From Ptiloglossa arizonensis (Eukaryota; Arthropoda; Insecta; Hymenoptera; Colletidae): DNA of 64,000 nt. Shown one piece after another: positions 62,520 to 64,000 of this stretch. The notes beneath the pieces were generated by a model. The model saw only the letters and a list, made by a program, of their open reading frames with translations, was not told where the DNA came from and did not search any database. Position 1 is the stretch's first letter. Each line of letters begins with the position of its first letter. Position numbers and translations under genes: made by a program. Location of the stretch: positions 310,001 to 374,000 of the forward strand of contig NW_027478867.1 of NCBI RefSeq assembly GCF_051014685.1, read 5' to 3'.

Positions 62520-63779
62520 TGAGAAGACAACAAATTTTTCGTACTTCTGCTGCTCCAAACGCTTAACCAGAATGGCCTAGGGAAAAAATACACATACCGT
62601 TGTAATCGGGCGAGTTTCTACTTTCAGATGCAATTGGAATTTTTGGGTTAGGTCAATCCGTTCGCGAGATATAGGAGTTTGAGCCAAGAAATGGTTGAGA
62701 AGGCAAAAAATTTTTCGCAATTCTGCTGCTCCAAACGCTTAACCAGAATGGCCTAGGGAAAAAATACACATACCGCTGTAATCGGGCGAGTTTCTACTTT
62801 CAGATGCAATAGGAATTTCTGGGTTAGGTCAATCCGTTCGCGAGATATGGGAGTTTGAAGCCAAGAAATGGTTGAGAAGGCAGAAAATTTTTCGGAATTC
62901 TGCTGCTCCAAACGCTTAACCAGAATGGCCGAGGGAAAAAATACACATACCGCTGTAATCGGGCGAGTTTCTACTTTCAGATGCAATAGGAATTTTTGGG
63001 TTAGGTCAATCCGTTCGCGAGATATGGGAGTTTGAAGCCAAGAAATGGTTGAGAAGGCAAAAAATTTTTCGCAATTCTGCTTCTCCAAACGCTTAACCAG
63101 AATGGCCTAGGAAAAAAATACACATACCGTTGTAATCGGGCGAGATTCGACTATCAGATGCAATAGGAATTTTTGGGTTAGGTCAATCCGTTCGCGAGAT
63201 ATGGGAGTTTGAAGCTAAGAAATGGTTGAGAAGACAACAAATTTTTCGCACTTCTGCTGCTCCAAACGCTTAACCAGAATGGCCTAGGAAAAAAATACAC
63301 ATACCGTTGTAATCGGGCGAGCTTCTACTTTCAGACGCAACAGGAATTTTTGGGTTAGGTCAATCCGTTCGCGAGATATGGGAGTTTGAAGCCAAGAAAT
63401 AGTTGAGAAAGCAAAAAATTTTTCGAAATTCTGCTGCTCCAAACGCTTAACAAGAATGGCTCAGGGAAAAAGTACACATACCGCTGTAATCGGGCGAGCT
63501 TCTACTTTCAGACGCAACAGGAATTTTTGGGTTAGGTCAATCCGTTCGCGAGATATGGGAGTTTGAAGCCAAGAAATAGTTGAGAAAGCAAAAAATTTTT
63601 CGAAATTCTGCTGCTCCAAACGCTTAACAAGAATGGCCTAGGGAAAAAATACACATACCGTTGTAATCGGGCGAGTTTCTACTTTCAGATGCAACAGGAA
63701 TTTTTGGGTTAGGTCAATCCGTTCGCGAGATATGGGAGTTTGAAGCTAAGAAATGGTTGAGAAGACAACAAATTTTTCG
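62520..63779. repeat. 9-monomer higher-order unit, copy 2 (incomplete)
   Basis: Second copy, matching copy 1 until about 63,780. There copy 1 reads CGCACTTCTG and this one CGCAATTCTG, after which the sequence follows the 56,170-56,400 type (CCAGAGTGG, then CCGATGCAATTGG with GTTTGAGCC). The last monomers, 63,780-64,000, are ordinary satellite and the array continues past the window. Confidence 0.9.
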
Positions 63780-64000
63780 CAATTCTGCTGCTCCAAACGC
63801 TTAACCAGAGTGGCCTAGGGAAAAAATACACATACCGTTGTAATCGGGCGAGTTTCTACTTTCCGATGCAATTGGAATTTTTGGGTTAGGTCAATCCGTT
63901 CGCGAGATATGGGAGTTTGAGCCAAGAAATGGTTGAGAAGGCAAAAAATTTTTCGCAATTCTGCTGCTCCAAACGCTTAACCAGAATGGCCTAGGGAAAA

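Larger units (their letters stand above)
1..64000 (+). repeat. Satellite DNA array, ~177-bp monomer, head to tail
   Basis: The whole window is one tandem satellite, about 360 copies in one orientation, truncated by both window edges. Phased to start at CTACTTTCAG, early monomers begin at 1, 178, 354, 531, 707 and 884, giving lengths of 177 with 1-base indel variants of 174-178. Landmarks in the consensus are TTCGCGAGATATGGG at 44-58, AAATGGTTGAGAAG at 73-86, CCAAACGCTTAACCAG at 115-130, GGCCTAGGG at 134-142 and TAATCGGGCGAG at 163-174. Composition is about 42% GC (31 C and 43 G per monomer). No gene, mobile element, unique spacer or inversion was seen in any line read. Long arrays of this kind are typical of centromeric or pericentromeric heterochromatin; that placement is inference, since no flanking chromosome sequence is present. 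Confidence 0.98.

Noticed and set aside
60928..63779. Assembly artefact as the source of the near-identical tandem copies
   Set aside because: Not excluded, but the second copy departs from the first at a clean homologous junction (63,780) and other pairs in the window carry scattered differences, which fits real duplication better. Read data would decide.
1..64000. CRISPR array
   Set aside because: The repeats are 177 bp and directly abutting, with no unique spacers, leader or cas genes.
1..64000. Ribosomal spacer or transposon-internal tandem repeat
   Set aside because: No rRNA, transposase, reverse transcriptase or terminal repeat sequence appears in the window, and the array has no edges to test.

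Overview
The window is one uninterrupted block of tandem satellite DNA. It holds roughly 360 head-to-tail copies of a monomer of about 177 bp, all in the same orientation, and the array runs off both ends. I found no protein gene, RNA gene, transposon, unique spacer or inverted segment anywhere in the 64 kb. The few open frames (up to 111 codons, all on the minus strand) are by-products: 177 is divisible by 3, so a reading frame carries from one monomer into the next when a stop codon is lost.

The organism cannot be named from this sequence. Long homogeneous arrays with nested higher-order repeats point to eukaryotic centromeric or pericentromeric heterochromatin. The consensus is about 42% GC. 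It has 8 CpG in 177 bp against about 7.5 expected, so it shows none of the CpG loss usual in heavily methylated vertebrate or plant satellites. That leans weakly toward an invertebrate such as an insect.

Layout: monomers fall into two main haplotypes. Type A has GCC at 67-69 and GGCAAAAAA in the A-tract; type B has GCT at 67-69 and GACAACAAA. Diagnostic variants reveal copied blocks at many scales: 1, 2, 3, 4, 6, 7, 9, 13, 16, 19, 22, 26, 30 and 38-39 monomers. From about 1 to 36 kb the array is rich in a 'left' variant set: CAGCAGG with GGGTTTGG, CTCGAAACGC with CCAGCATGG, and CGCTCGCGAG with GAGTGCGAAG. From about 39 to 64 kb a 'right' set dominates: GAGATAAGGGAG, CCCTTCGCG, CTTATCC or CTTCTCC, and GGAATTCTG. 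One short module occurs both near 2-3 kb and at 36-46 kb, linking the two domains. The freshest events are near the right end: a 9-monomer tandem duplication near 61-64 kb and a block copied from 50-53 kb to 57-60 kb with an added 3-monomer expansion.

The most notable sequence element is a 17-bp segment in nearly every monomer that matches 8 of the 9 core positions of the CENP-B box. The single mismatch is C to T. Block boundaries were found by comparing lines by eye, so they are accurate to tens of bases, and identities are described rather than calculated.
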